Made by a program: the position numbers and the translations under genes. The notes under the pieces were generated by a model, which worked only from the letters and a program-made list of their open reading frames with translations, did no database searches and was not told the origin of the DNA. From contig CANQYI010000001.1 of the NCBI GenBank assembly GCA_947628005.1, forward strand, positions 1 to 64,000: DNA of 64,000 bases. Reading direction: 5' to 3'. The stretch comes from an uncultured Clostridia bacterium (GTDB lineage Bacteria > Bacillota > Clostridia > TANB77 > CAG-465). How positions within the stretch are numbered: position 1 is the stretch's first letter; each line of letters starts with the position of its first letter. Below, piece after piece: positions 1 to 9,357 of this stretch.

Positions 1-543
1 TCTAACAATATTGAAGTGTTTTATTTTCAATTTTTTGCACATGATACACTTAATATTACTTCACAAACTATAACACCAAAAATAGTAAGAGAACACTTGA
101 ATAGTGGAGTAATTAATATAGATGATAGTGCTGTTTTTCATACACAATATTTATCAAATATTTTATATGTTTCATTAGCAGAAATGGCTTCAAATAAAAA
201 TGTAAAAATTAAAGCTTGTAAAAATTGTGGTAAATATTTTATTCCTATTAAGAATAATGAAAAATATTGTAATATTACCTATTATGAAAATGATATTACT
301 TGCAAAATAATAGGTGCTTCTAACTCCTATACTAAGAAACGAAAATCAGTAAACGGAATAAAACTTTATAGAAATAACTACCAAAGAAGATTAATGCAAG
401 TTAAAAGGTCAGAAGATGAAAAAGTTAAATTAGACTTTGAGAATTGGAAGCAACTTGCTAAATCAAAGCTTAAAGAATTTAATAATAATGAAATCTCTGA
501 AGATGAATTACTTGAGTGGATGAAGAAAAATAAGGATGTATGA
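1..543 (+). CDS. Hypothetical protein with treble-clef-like Cys motif (DUF6076-like), 5'-truncated by window edge
   Basis: Frame is open to base 1 (SNNIEVFYF...); CKNCGKYFIPIKNNEKYCN motif; stop at 541-543. Confidence 0.6.
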   Translation, partial: SNNIEVFYFQFFAHDTLNITSQTITPKIVREHLNSGVINIDDSAVFHTQYLSNILYVSLAEMASNKNVKIKACKNCGKYFIPIKNNEKYCNITYYENDITCKIIGASNSYTKKRKSVNGIKLYRNNYQRRLMQVKRSEDEKVKLDFENWKQLAKSKLKEFNNNEISEDELLEWMKKNKDV

Positions 544-583
544 TGAGACAACAAGAATTTTAATTTCTTGTTGTTTCATCATA
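539..583. terminator. Bidirectional rho-independent terminator between convergent genes
   Basis: TATGATGAGACAACAAGAA / TTCTTGTTGTTTCATCATA, 19-bp stem with one G.T pair. Confidence 0.85.
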
Positions 584-603
584 TTGAAATGTAGTTTTGA
601 ATT

Positions 604-2655
604 TTACATATTAACTGCATCTTTTTTTAATATCTGTTCTGTTAATACATCTACATCTGCTCTATCATACTTTTCTGTGTTTTCTAATTCTATTTCAATT
701 TCGCTTTTTTCAAAATTAAGTTTATCATATAAATATCTATATTTATGTTCAAAGTTCTTAAAAATATCATCCCAAGTCATTATAAATATTTTACAATTAT
801 CTACTTTTTTTACTAAAAATGGTAATCCCTTATCTTCATTTTCTTTATATTTTTCTCTAATAAAATCATCTATTTGATTACTAATAGCATAAAATTTCCA
901 TTCTCTACTTGTACTATTAAATTGTGGTTCTCCTTTTATTAAATCCATATAATCTTCTATTTGTCTAAATATTTTTTTATCTATAGGAACATATGGTGCT
1001 TTTAACTCTAATACTATATTTTCTTCTAAAATGGATGATTCTAAGTAAACATCTAGTGGATGTTTAGCGCATAAAAAAATATCCATTCTTCTTAGTTTAT
1101 CTTGATTATTAATTTTATATGATTCTTTTTCATTTTCTTTTCCATCTAAAATATATTTATATTCTTTTAATGCTTTCTCAAAATTTTTGTCTGCAGTTAC
1201 CAAATGATATTGCTCTCCAAATATCCAGAAATTTTTTTCCATTATTTTCTGTATATGGTCTCTTTCATTAGTACTTTGCTCAGCTTTAAATACAATCTTT
1301 TTAAGATTCTCTATAATTTCGTTTCTGGCTTCTAACATTTCTAAAGTTTTTACTATATTATTTAATGTCGTTTTTTCTAATATTCTTGCTAAATTTGCTC
1401 TTTCTTCTTTAGATAAGTTTGTTATACCTTCCATTATTGTTATTATATTTTTTCTTTCATCACTATCTAATAGCAAATTCAGAAAACCTATTACCGTTTT
1501 CTTTTGTTCAGGATTTGCTTTTCTAAAAATTCTTGGTTGAACACAATATACTTCTTTAACAACATCAACTAAATCTTTTTTTCTTATATTTCCATATTTG
1601 TCATCTGGAAATATTGGAAATACATTTTCTTTTTCTAAATCCTCAATTAATTTACTACTATTGGCTCTTAAAAATTCTTTACATTTATTTGTGACTATTT
1701 CATCTAATTTTTTTATTAATTCTTTATATATTACACTTTTTTCATTTTTGTCATCTTTTTCATTTTGCATTAGAGATATTTGTCCATCATCTTTCTGGTC
1801 CTTTTTATCACCTAAAGGTTCAAAGTCATTAAAATAAGATGAATTTATATATACACTATGAATAAAATCAATTCCATTATTATTATATCGTGTAAATGCC
1901 TTATATTTTTGAATATTATCTTCATCTAGCATATGAAAATAATATTTTGATTTTACATCCTTTAACCATTTTATAAAATATACTTTAAACTTAAAGTCTT
2001 CTATTTCCAACTCATAATTTTGGCTAAGTTTATCATCAATAAACTTTTGATATACTAAAGGTTTTCCATTAACATTTAACTTGTAATCTTTCTCCTTATT
2101 AAGATATAAAAACCATGAAAAGTTATTTAGTAAACTTTCTTCAAAACTATAGCAATTTAAATTTTCTTCTAGTAAATCATCTATTCCAGTTATGATAACT
2201 TCTGTTCCTGTATCTTTTTTATCTGTTTCTTTTTTAGCTGAAATCTCATATTCTCTTTTGTTGATATCATCCATGTCTATTGAATATTCATAAAGTTTTT
2301 CTCCAACTCTATAAACTGTATTCCATTTGCAAAAATGTGCAAAACAAATAAAAGAAAATCTTCCTTTTCCTTTGCTTCCTTGTATATTATCGACTAAATT
2401 TTTAGCATTTCTTTTCTCAGATGATAAAAATGCTCCAAAAGTATTATCTATGTTATCATAATCTATACCACTACCATTATCGCATATTTTTATTTCAGAA
2501 ATACCACCTAATTCATTTATTTTATAATCTATGTCTATTTTTGAAGCATTAGCATCATATCCATTCCAAATGTATTCCATTATTGCATCTTTATAGTCTT
2601 TTTTTATTCCCGCTACATCTATGCTATCATTTTTAACCTTTAATTCCTTTTTCAT
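604..2655 (-). CDS. GHKL/HATPase-domain protein fused to a C-terminal PD-(D/E)XK (Shedu/DUF4263-like) nuclease domain
   Basis: N-box EYIWNGYDANA, DNGSGI, GSKGKGRFSF; C-terminal NFWIFGEQY, RRMDIFL...VLELKAP, RQIEDY (QxxxY-like). Start at 2655 preferred for RBS GGGGGT. Confidence 0.75.
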   Translation of the reverse strand: MKKELKVKNDSIDVAGIKKDYKDAIMEYIWNGYDANASKIDIDYKINELGGISEIKICDNGSGIDYDNIDNTFGAFLSSEKRNAKNLVDNIQGSKGKGRFSFICFAHFCKWNTVYRVGEKLYEYSIDMDDINKREYEISAKKETDKKDTGTEVIITGIDDLLEENLNCYSFEESLLNNFSWFLYLNKEKDYKLNVNGKPLVYQKFIDDKLSQNYELEIEDFKFKVYFIKWLKDVKSKYYFHMLDEDNIQKYKAFTRYNNNGIDFIHSVYINSSYFNDFEPLGDKKDQKDDGQISLMQNEKDDKNEKSVIYKELIKKLDEIVTNKCKEFLRANSSKLIEDLEKENVFPIFPDDKYGNIRKKDLVDVVKEVYCVQPRIFRKANPEQKKTVIGFLNLLLDSDERKNIITIMEGITNLSKEERANLARILEKTTLNNIVKTLEMLEARNEIIENLKKIVFKAEQSTNERDHIQKIMEKNFWIFGEQYHLVTADKNFEKALKEYKYILDGKENEKESYKINNQDKLRRMDIFLCAKHPLDVYLESSILEENIVLELKAPYVPIDKKIFRQIEDYMDLIKGEPQFNSTSREWKFYAISNQIDDFIREKYKENEDKGLPFLVKKVDNCKIFIMTWDDIFKNFEHKYRYLYDKLNFEKSEIEIELENTEKYDRADVDVLTEQILKKDAVNM

Positions 2656-2932
2656 TTTTACCCCCATAACTTATCAATACTATATCATAAAACTGCTAAT
2701 TTATCAATTAATCCATTATTTTTATTTTAAAATTTCTAGTTTATTTTATATTACATTTCATCTAGTATTTTTATGTTTCATATATATCCTTTTATGAATT
2801 TTAGTGTAATCTTTGAAACAGGCATAAAATAGCCAAAAAAGGCTGGTAATTTTTCTAGAAATAATATATAATATCATAAAATAAATACTCTCTCCCACCC
2901 ATAGGCATACTTGAAAGGAGGTGAAATAAGTA

Positions 2933-4126
2933 ATGGCTGGGAGTATAGAAAAAAGAGGAAAAAATAGTTATAGGCTAATCTGTACAAATGGATATGACTT
3001 AGAAGGAAACATTATAAGACACACTAAAACAATTCATGGAACTAAAAAAGATGCAGAAGTTGAACTTGCTAAATTTGTTACAGATGTTCAAAATGGTTTA
3101 GTTATTAATGGTAAATCTCTTAAATTTTCTGAATTTACAGAAATATGGAAAAGAGATTATGGCTCAAAAGAACTTGCACCATCAACTTATAAAAGATATT
3201 GCAGAATGTTAGAAACAAGACTTCTTCCTTATTTTGGACATTTCTATATTAATAAAATCAGACCAATTGATATTATGCAATTCTATGATTTACTTGAAAG
3301 AGATACTCAATTAGTAAGAAAGAAAAATAACAATGGCAAGAAAACTTTAAAGCCTTTATCTGGTAAAACAATTTTAGAACATCACAGATTATTAAGAGCA
3401 ATGCTTCACAGAGCAGTTTATTGGCAAATGATTGTTACAAATCCTGCAGAACGTGTTCAACCACCTAAAGCTAAAAAGCCTAAAAGAAGATCTTATGATG
3501 ATGAGCAAACTAAAATATTGCTAGAAAATCTAGAACAACTTTCTGTTGAAGATACTAAATACAAAGTAGCAATTATTCTTACAGTATTCACAGGTGTTCG
3601 TTTAGGTGAATTAATGGGATTAGAATGGCAAGATGTTGATTTTAAAAACGGAATAATTTGTATCAATCGCTCTAGTCAATATCTATCAGATATGGGAATT
3701 TTTACAAAAGTTCCAAAAACAGAAAGCTCTATTAGAGAGATTGCAATACCCGAATTTATCATTTCTTTACTTGAAGAATATAAATTATGGTATGAAGAAC
3801 AAAAATCCTTCTACGGCGAATTATGGACTAATTCTAATAGGTTATTTGTACAAGCTGATGGCAAACCAATGCATCCATCTACAATTAGCAAATGGTTTGT
3901 AAAATATGTAAGCACAATAGGATTACCTGTAATTAATTTTCACGGATTAAGACATACAAATGCAAGTTTACTAGTAGCACAAAATATTGATATTGCAATA
4001 ATTTCTGCAAGACTAGGTCATGCACAAGTAAGTACAACACTTAACTTTTATGTGCATCCACTACTTTCTCATAATAGAAAAGCTGGATATGCACTAGAAA
4101 ACTTACTATTACCAACAAGGTCTTAA
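2933..4126 (+). CDS. int: Tyrosine recombinase/integrase (Tn916/ICE-like)
   Basis: 397 aa; TGVRLGELMGLEW, HGLRHTNASLL, LGHAQVSTTLNFYVHP catalytic motifs; RBS AAAGGAGGTG. Confidence 0.95.
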   Translation: MAGSIEKRGKNSYRLICTNGYDLEGNIIRHTKTIHGTKKDAEVELAKFVTDVQNGLVINGKSLKFSEFTEIWKRDYGSKELAPSTYKRYCRMLETRLLPYFGHFYINKIRPIDIMQFYDLLERDTQLVRKKNNNGKKTLKPLSGKTILEHHRLLRAMLHRAVYWQMIVTNPAERVQPPKAKKPKRRSYDDEQTKILLENLEQLSVEDTKYKVAIILTVFTGVRLGELMGLEWQDVDFKNGIICINRSSQYLSDMGIFTKVPKTESSIREIAIPEFIISLLEEYKLWYEEQKSFYGELWTNSNRLFVQADGKPMHPSTISKWFVKYVSTIGLPVINFHGLRHTNASLLVAQNIDIAIISARLGHAQVSTTLNFYVHPLLSHNRKAGYALENLLLPTRS

Positions 4127-4140
4127 TTCTAACTTTTTTC

Positions 4141-4320
4141 TAATTTTCACAAATGGCAAAAAGCCGTTACAAATTTTCACGATAATTAAAAAATGCAATT
4201 CAAAAAAGAAACAAGTATTACAAGGCAGATGAATTTGAAAGGCAAAGGAGCATATATTTTATATGTGACTGCGTTTCAAATGAAATCTAACGAAGTAAGA
4301 CGAAGTTTATTTTTTGAATT
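4141..4320. promoter_or_regulatory. Structured non-coding region between integrase and att (candidate Int arm sites / nested palindrome)
   Basis: Direct repeats AATTTTCAC at 4142-4150 and 4172-4180; nested IRs AATTCAAAAAA(4197-4207)/TTTTTTGAATT(4310-4320), ATTTGAAA(4233-4240)/TTTCAAAT(4274-4281), CATATA(4251-4256)/TATATG(4260-4265). Confidence 0.5.
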
Positions 4321-4480
4321 TTCCCATTGCCTTTTATAATTTTTTAAAATATTAATTAGTGAATTTTTATGATTTTTTATTAGAGTTTCAGTAGTTTGAT
4401 GTGTTTACTTTTCCCAACTTTTTCCCAAATAGACATAATAGTGCTTAATTTAAGCATTATTGTAAACTATTTGAGAACAT

Positions 4481-4516
4481 TAAAAAATCACTAAAACCAT
4501 TATAGTTCTAGTGATT
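4481..4516 (-). terminator. Terminator just downstream of the tRNA 3' fragment
   Basis: AATCACTA...TAGTGATT stem followed by a T-run on the minus strand. Confidence 0.7.
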
Positions 4517-4522
4517 AAAGTT

Positions 4523-4567
4523 TGGTTGCGGGGGTAAGACTCGAACTTACGACCTTCGGGTTATGAG
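4523..4567 (-). pseudogene. 3' half of a tRNA with CAU anticodon (att-site scar)
   Basis: Reverse complement CTCATAACCCGAAGGTCGTAAGTTCGAGTCTTACCCCCGCAACCA: anticodon loop CTCATAA, T-arm GTAAG-TTCGAGT-CTTAC, 3' acceptor CCCCGCA-A-CCA; the 5' half (expected ...TCGGG stem) is missing. Confidence 0.85.
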
Positions 4568-4569
4568 AT

Positions 4570-4773
4570 TTAAAATCTCCTTAATTTTCTTTTTACATCT
4601 TTTTCAACCTTTTTATTATTTTCTTCTATTACATTTGCAATTCCTTTAATTAAAATATCTACTAATTTTTCCATATAATCATTATTCATATAATATTTTA
4701 AATCTGGTTCTTTATCTAAATATTCTTTTAAGATTCTTTCAGCTTCATACTTATCTAATCCATAATATACCAT
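4570..4773 (-). CDS. Small hypothetical protein (67 aa) whose stop codon abuts the att scar
   Basis: ORF with operonic spacing to the next gene; highly charged, helical. Confidence 0.55.
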   Translation of the reverse strand: MVYYGLDKYEAERILKEYLDKEPDLKYYMNNDYMEKLVDILIKGIANVIEENNKKVEKDVKRKLRRF

Positions 4774-4775
4774 AA

Positions 4776-5630
4776 TTAACTCCTTTGTTTTTCATATTTT
4801 ATTCCTACTTCGATGATTAAATTTTCTAACAATTCTATTGTTTTATTTTGTTCCATAATCCAATCATGGTAAATATTTCGAACATTTTTGACTTCATCTA
4901 TTTCATTACACTTATTTAGTAATGCTTGTTCTACTTCTAATATTTGTTCATCTGAAAGGGTTTCTTCATTATTAAACGTGTTATTTATATATGGTTTTAA
5001 AAAATATTTGTTAGCTTCATTATTTAATATTTTACTGGATATTGCCTCACCTATATTTGTTATTGAGCAGCTAATATTAAATCTTTTTTCTAGTTCCTCA
5101 TTTAAAGCATTTGTTATAGGTAAATTAACTGAATTTCTTATTTCATCATATTTTTTTATATTTTCTACTAGTTTATTGTATTGTTCTTTTAAACATTTAG
5201 GTGTTTCTAAAATACGACTATCACTTTTAATTCTATTCCATGCATCAAATTGAGGATGTCTAACAATAGTTTGAGTTATTTTCTTAAATGCAACATGCAT
5301 AGGATATGGATTTTCTTCTGTAATTATTTTATTAACTTCTAATAGTTCATCATATAATGGTCTATAAATAATATTTTTTCTTTTAATTTCAAAGTTTGAA
5401 GTTAATTGTTTATTATTCACATATATTGAACCAATAAGTGTAAATACTCCTCCTACAATAGCTCCTAAAAGAGTACCTACCACTCCAATGGTTGTTGTAT
5501 CTGTTGGAATATTTATGTATGGTAATAGTTTTATAAATAATAATAAAACTATTACTAAAAAAGTTAAATATATAAAATATCTATACTTATATAAATTTAT
5601 TTTTACCTTTATTTTATTTACATCTTTCAT
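4776..5630 (-). CDS. Hypothetical membrane protein, two N-terminal TM segments plus soluble helical domain
   Basis: YRYFIYLTFLVIVLLLFIKLLPYI and TIGVVGTLLGAIVGGVFTLIGSIYV segments. Confidence 0.7.
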   Translation of the reverse strand: MKDVNKIKVKINLYKYRYFIYLTFLVIVLLLFIKLLPYINIPTDTTTIGVVGTLLGAIVGGVFTLIGSIYVNNKQLTSNFEIKRKNIIYRPLYDELLEVNKIITEENPYPMHVAFKKITQTIVRHPQFDAWNRIKSDSRILETPKCLKEQYNKLVENIKKYDEIRNSVNLPITNALNEELEKRFNISCSITNIGEAISSKILNNEANKYFLKPYINNTFNNEETLSDEQILEVEQALLNKCNEIDEVKNVRNIYHDWIMEQNKTIELLENLIIEVGIKYEKQRS

Positions 5631-5795
5631 AATTAGTAAATTCTCCTATGGTTTCGTATTATATCATAAAAGACATTTTTTTACAATAAAACATATTCAT
5701 CTTAATTTTTCCACAAATAAAATTATTTCAAATTTCATTTTAACTTATTGTTATAATTATAGTTTTATGTTATATTAATTATATGGAGTGATATT

Positions 5796-6563
5796 ATGAA
5801 GAAAAAACTACCTTTGATTATAATAATTATATTATTTATTGCAATTTCTTGTGTTCTAGGATATTATACATATACATATAGAAAATTGTATCAATCATAC
5901 AAAGTACAAGAAGATGCAAAAATTCAAGCAGATCAACAACTTGAGCAAGAAAAACTTGAAAAAGAAGCTACTGAAAATGAAAAACAAAAATATTTAGAAG
6001 AAAATGTTTATGATAACAATATACCAATTGCATTATATTTATTAAAAGGAAATACACTTGTACGTGCTGATGAGACATATTGTAACTGGACAAGAGATAG
6101 TATATTAGGTTTATTTTATTCACTTCCTTCAACAGATGAAAGTGTTCCATGCTCAAATTATGAATCACTATGGGAAAATTTGTGGGCAAAATACCAAACT
6201 GAAGGATATAAAGTAGGATACAATTTAAAATTACATTTAGATACAGGTGAAGAAATTAATAGAACATTACTAGATCCTATATATGTAAATGATGACATCT
6301 TTTCACATATTCAATTATATTTATATGATGATGTAACATATATGCCAGGTAGACCATATTACCATATGACACCTGAAGAAATGACAGATGAAACTATGCT
6401 TACATCAATAAAATTAGTTGGATACAAAGAGACAAAAGGTGTTAATGGTCCTATAGAAGTTACAGTATTTACATACAATGGTCCAGAAGATTTTGACGAG
6501 GAGACAGGCGAATATATTGGCAAAAGTAAATTTACAATAAAACTTTATAGAGAACAAGTATAA
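5796..6563 (+). CDS. Hypothetical protein with an N-terminal TM anchor and extracytoplasmic domain
   Basis: KKKLPLIIIIILFIAISCVLGYYTY followed by a coiled Lys/Glu/Gln region; GGAGTG RBS. Confidence 0.7.
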   Translation: MKKKLPLIIIIILFIAISCVLGYYTYTYRKLYQSYKVQEDAKIQADQQLEQEKLEKEATENEKQKYLEENVYDNNIPIALYLLKGNTLVRADETYCNWTRDSILGLFYSLPSTDESVPCSNYESLWENLWAKYQTEGYKVGYNLKLHLDTGEEINRTLLDPIYVNDDIFSHIQLYLYDDVTYMPGRPYYHMTPEEMTDETMLTSIKLVGYKETKGVNGPIEVTVFTYNGPEDFDEETGEYIGKSKFTIKLYREQV

Positions 6564-6579
6564 AAGGGGTTCTATAATA

Positions 6580-6625
6580 AATGTTGGGGTGTAAAATAAA
6601 TTTTTACACTTCAACATTATTTTTT
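6580..6625 (+). terminator. Rho-independent terminator
   Basis: AATGTTGGGGTGTAAAA / TTTTACACTTCAACATT then ATTTTTT. Confidence 0.85.
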
Positions 6626-7131
6626 AGTAAAAAAATTGCAATTAAATGTAGCTACTATAAAATAATGGTGTTAAAACCCATTTAAAGAAGCTCATTCAAT
6701 TGCGTAAAAATAATATAATTAAATTATTAGAAATTCGAGACAATTTAATAAAGAAGTAAAAATATTTAAAGATTATATAAACATATATTCGGTATATTCA
6801 CCTAAATTAAATTCATATTTGTAACAAATTATATGAAACTTAACATTTCCTAAAAAAATATTAAGAAAATATAATACTGTTTTTAAATGTATTCATTAAA
6901 TTTAAAATCTTTAAAAAATTATTTTAATCATAAATTAAGATATATTTTCAATTTCTTGTATTAATTCTAAAATTCTGGATTTTTTTACAACTACTGACTT
7001 AAAGCTATTGATAGTGATTATGTTTAATTTTTAATTCTCTTATATTTATTATTGAAATTATTTATATCCGTACAAAATTCACATATTCGGTATCTTTTTT
7101 AACTTTTTTGCATAAAATAATATGAGAATTG

Positions 7132-7161
7132 TTGACAATTTTTATTATTATATAGTATAAT
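7132..7161 (+). promoter_or_regulatory. SigA-type promoter for a short RNA
   Basis: TTGACA-18 nt-TATAAT. Confidence 0.75.
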
Positions 7162-7167
7162 AATTAT

Positions 7168-7240
7168 AGCTCAACTACCAAGTTGTAGTAGGAGATTCTG
7201 GAAACGTCATTGATATTCTTAAGTCAGTGGCGTTTTCTGC
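7168..7240 (+). ncRNA. Candidate small structured RNA convergent with the DUF3800 operon
   Basis: 5' hairpin CAACT-ACCA-AGTTG (7172-7185) and 3' hairpin AAACGTCATTGA(7202-7213)/TCAGTGGCGTTT(7224-7235) followed by a weak T-tract; placed after a near-consensus promoter; no ORF. Confidence 0.55.
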
Positions 7241-7761
7241 ATTTTATATTTTTCATATTTTTTAATGTATTTTTTCATTTTATTTTCATGCTCAATATAA
7301 TACCCTGTTATTAATAGATTATATTTTTTTCTTTTTTCTAATATTACTAAAAATTTTACATCTTTAAATAAAAAATATGATCTAATATTTTTTTTGTAAT
7401 ATTCTTCAAAATACAAAATCTTATCACAGTCGCAGCAATTATCATTACATTTGTAATTTTCTATTATTGCTCTATTCCATCCTATTCTTTCTGCCCTTCT
7501 TGGATCTGGTATTCTGTCATTTGGATTATCTGATAAACATAGTTCATTTTTTTTATGGGTTAAATGAATAAATGCATGTTCATATTTTTCATCAACTGGT
7601 TCTTTTCTAAAATTAACAAATTTTCCTTCAAATATTGGTCTACTATCTATAAAATCTTTTTTAAATATTTCATAAATGCTATCTAAATATTCATTCCATT
7701 TATTGTAATCTTCACATTCAACTATCTTAGGTAACCATTTACAATTATTCAATGTTATCAC
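7219..7761 (-). CDS. Small basic protein, possible RelE/barnase/ColE5-like RNase fold (tentative)
   Basis: 180 aa; PDPRRAERIGWNRAIIENY and FLVILEKRKKYNLLITGYYI motifs; overlaps the upstream DUF3800 gene by 17 nt. Confidence 0.65.
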   Translation of the reverse strand: MITLNNCKWLPKIVECEDYNKWNEYLDSIYEIFKKDFIDSRPIFEGKFVNFRKEPVDEKYEHAFIHLTHKKNELCLSDNPNDRIPDPRRAERIGWNRAIIENYKCNDNCCDCDKILYFEEYYKKNIRSYFLFKDVKFLVILEKRKKYNLLITGYYIEHENKMKKYIKKYEKYKMQKTPLT

Positions 7762-8464
7762 CTGCTCTCAAGTTTATACAAAACAAATTGAATTTTTTTT
7801 CTGATAGCATCGTATTTTTAGTTAATGAATACCCACTTCTATTTATAACGTGCATCATTAACTCTTTTTTTGCCCAACTACAATCCTCATTATCATAAAC
7901 TTTTCTATTTCTATATCCAATTGCTCCTATTAATAAATCTGCTAATTGCATTATAGTGCTTTCCTGTGAGTTTATTGATTGTATATTCTTTATTACATTA
8001 AAATCATAATCCATCAATTTAAAGCTTAAATATTTTTTTAATCCTTCTACTTTACTAGAGCTCTTAGTATCCTTAATATCTAAATAAATATAATTCTCTT
8101 GTTTGGGTTCAACTAAATTAATCAATAAATAATAATACATTTTATAATACCAATCATCATGTGTTTGATTAAATAATTTGTGATTTAATTGTGACTTATC
8201 AATAACTACAGCTCTAAGTCTTAAATTATCATTATCAAAAAAGTAATTTACCAATTCTTTATAATATTCTAATTTTGAGGGAGAAACTTTATTCCATTTA
8301 ATTTCTGATCTAGCTGAAATACCATACCTTTTTTTTATATTCAATATATCTTTTTTTATTATATTTCTATCGCTTTTTTCACATATAATTCCACCTAACA
8401 CCATATATTTTTGGTTATCATGTTCTAAATGACAGCTTTCATCACAATATATATTATATCGCAT
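7745..8464 (-). CDS. DUF3800 family protein (RNase H-like)
   Basis: YNIYCDESCH N-terminus, VLGGIIC, IKWNKVS, MQLADLLIGAIGYRNR C-terminal motif. Confidence 0.85.
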   Translation of the reverse strand: MRYNIYCDESCHLEHDNQKYMVLGGIICEKSDRNIIKKDILNIKKRYGISARSEIKWNKVSPSKLEYYKELVNYFFDNDNLRLRAVVIDKSQLNHKLFNQTHDDWYYKMYYYLLINLVEPKQENYIYLDIKDTKSSSKVEGLKKYLSFKLMDYDFNVIKNIQSINSQESTIMQLADLLIGAIGYRNRKVYDNEDCSWAKKELMMHVINRSGYSLTKNTMLSEKKFNLFCINLRAGDNIE

Positions 8465-8872
8465 TTAAATTCCCCCTTAATTTTACAATTGTTTTATTTT
8501 TATCTTTTTCGCTTTATATTTCTTTTTTATTTTTTTATCACTTGATATTATTCTCTTTGTATCATTTATTGATTTTTTCCATATTTTACTTCAATATTAT
8601 ATTACTATATTATAAAACTATTTTTTTAATTTAAGCTTAAAAATATCAAAATTAGTTTAATTTATAATTAGTTTATATCTGATTTTCACTTTTATCCACT
8701 TTATAACTCTTTATTTAATTGAGCATTAAAATAATCGGTAACATATTTTTCTGCACAGTTTTTTCTATAAAATTCTATTACTGTTAACCTAAACTCATTT
8801 GATTATTATAATAAAACAAATCCTCTTTATTTTACCCTATTTTATTTAATACTTTTGCTAATTTCATTCCGT

Positions 8873-9355
8873 CTACTTTTTTTTAATTCTTTGCACTATA
8901 TATTTTGTTTGTTTTCTATATGAGAATAAATATAACAATGCAATCATCATAATTAGAATTGTGCTAATAATATACTGTGGTATATTATATTTAAGTATCA
9001 ACTCTTTTACTATTTTTAATATTAGTAATAATATACTCCCTGCGCAAAAACTTCTATATACGTTATTTACAGTCAATAATCTGTTTATTTTTTTATCTTT
9101 TTTACTTGACTTAATATAATCCGCATTAGGTGTATAATAAATAAATTTAATTTTAATCAATATTGATTCCAAGATAATAGAGCCTACTCTACTAATTATT
9201 GACCCTATAAAATAATATATAAATATCATTTCTACTATATTTTCTTGAAATATGTCTATTCCAATATAATATTTAAGCAAATATGTAAAAATTACTCCTG
9301 GTAACAGGTAATTAAAAATATTATATTCATCTATTTTTTCCAAGAATTTTTCCAT
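8873..9355 (-). CDS. Small polytopic membrane protein (candidate effector)
   Basis: 160 aa with about 4 TM segments; NIFNYLLPGVIFTYLLKYY, IYYFIGSIISRVGSIILESIL; 2-nt gap from upstream gene. Confidence 0.75.
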   Translation of the reverse strand: MEKFLEKIDEYNIFNYLLPGVIFTYLLKYYIGIDIFQENIVEMIFIYYFIGSIISRVGSIILESILIKIKFIYYTPNADYIKSSKKDKKINRLLTVNNVYRSFCAGSILLLILKIVKELILKYNIPQYIISTILIMMIALLYLFSYRKQTKYIVQRIKKK

Positions 9356-9357
9356 AT

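Noticed and set aside
4523-4610. Complete tRNA gene
   Set aside because: Only the anticodon-loop-to-CCA half matches; upstream sequence cannot form the anticodon 5', D or acceptor 5' strands
6783-7093. ATATTCGGTAT repeated twice ~300 bp apart, possible MITE boundary
   Set aside because: Only an 11-nt direct repeat with no terminal inverted repeats; could be chance in AT-rich sequence
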